Positions 63,690-64,000 of a stretch of DNA of 64,000 nucleotides are shown here, piece after piece. The number at the start of each line of letters is the position of its first letter. The stretch's first letter is position 1. Source of the stretch: Nevskia sp. (GTDB taxonomy: Bacteria > Pseudomonadota > Gammaproteobacteria > Nevskiales > Nevskiaceae); NCBI RefSeq assembly GCF_021732705.1, contig NZ_JAKFUM010000002.1, positions 248,001 through 312,000 on the forward strand. Reading direction: 5' to 3'. The notes beneath the pieces were generated by a model. It saw only the letters and a list, made by a program, of their open reading frames with translations, had not been told where the DNA came from and searched no databases. A program made the position numbers and the translations under genes.

Positions 63690-63832
63690 GGACTCTCCTC
63701 CTTGTGTGATTGCGGTGTGGCCATACTCAGCCGTATGCCGCCCGCTTTTTGCGCCCTGCCACCGGCGGCGTCAAGCGCGGTTGATCCACCCCAATTCCGA
63801 TCGTTCAGTTCATCCGCGCCCCGCCGGATGGC

Positions 63833-64000
63833 CTACCAGTGCGGCGGAATCTCGTCCCGCGCGGTGCCGCGGAACACCGGTTCGTCGGCAGCGGTCAGAC
63901 GATCACCGAGCGCCTTGAGCCGCTGTTCAAGCTGCTCGATCAGCCGCTGCTGGCGCTGGATTTCCGCGCCGAGCACGTTCAGCGCGTCTTCCTGCCAGGT
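63833..64000 (-). CDS. slyX: SlyX family protein, 5' end outside window
   Basis: The C-terminal 55 residues of a small coiled-coil protein, with ALNVLGAEIQRQQRLIEQLEQRLKALGDR and the family ending EIPPHW (compare the PPHY end of SlyX). Truncated at the window edge so the start is not seen. The stop is TAG at 63833-63835. The 143 bases between it and lipA hold the lipA promoter region, in which no clear hexamers were found. Confidence 0.82.
   Translation of the reverse strand, partial: TWQEDALNVLGAEIQRQQRLIEQLEQRLKALGDRLTAADEPVFRGTARDEIPPHW

Overview
The window reads as one continuous stretch of a high-GC gammaproteobacterial chromosome. Gene content points to the Xanthomonadales/Nevskiales side of the class: a Lol lipoprotein exporter, LPS heptose genes, a lipase with its foldase, a wax ester synthase-type acyltransferase and many lipobox proteins. 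The genus is a guess. No rRNA, tRNA, CRISPR array, insertion sequence or integrase was seen.

Layout. 1-3308 (-): 2-oxo acid dehydrogenase E1 alpha, E1 beta and the cut-off E2. 3508-5771 (-): a glycosyltransferase and a PAP2 phosphatase. 5868-10228 (+): lolC, lolD and comEC in overlapping order. 10268-15492: small envelope proteins, a MarR regulator with matching palindromes at two promoters, hisI, a Tyr/Pro-rich lipoprotein and a two-lobed QueD-like protein. 15594-18958 (+): gltX and thrS. 19089-24204: an S9 oligopeptidase coupled to an M23 peptidase, then flavin-binding and PhoX-like proteins.

24345-28425 is the accessory highlight: a compact lasso-peptide cluster. It has a fused RRE/transglutaminase maturase (B), an asparagine-synthetase-like cyclase (C) overlapping it by 4 bases, and a 54-residue precursor (A) placed last. 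The precursor sits between a consensus -35 hexamer and a strong terminator. No exporter, receptor or isopeptidase gene is next to it. A divergent desaturase flanks it upstream and an M28 peptidase with a leader terminator lies downstream.

30675-36542 (+): agmatine to putrescine conversion (aguA, aguB), a translationally coupled small membrane protein, DesK-type kinase and NarL-type regulator, and a hydrolase. 36655-42526 (-): an esterase, a class B-like acid phosphatase, then waaF, ilvE and hldE. The 5' end of hldE is tandemly duplicated with a 155-bp period. 42696-52906: a DMT transporter, cyclophilin, DjlA, hydrolase, WS/DGAT enzyme, MAPEG protein, glycosyltransferase, DUF3014 protein, a GAF-GGDEF diguanylate cyclase and a luciferase-like oxidoreductase. 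53327-64000: an outer-membrane barrel, a large secreted protein with two choice-of-anchor P-like domains, a DUF885 lipoprotein, two uncharacterised proteins, a tiny Cys-rich protein overlapping a sirtuin, the lipA-lifO operon, and the end of slyX.

Most of the window is chromosomal housekeeping and envelope biology. The likely novelties are the lasso cluster and the self-coupled hldE duplication.
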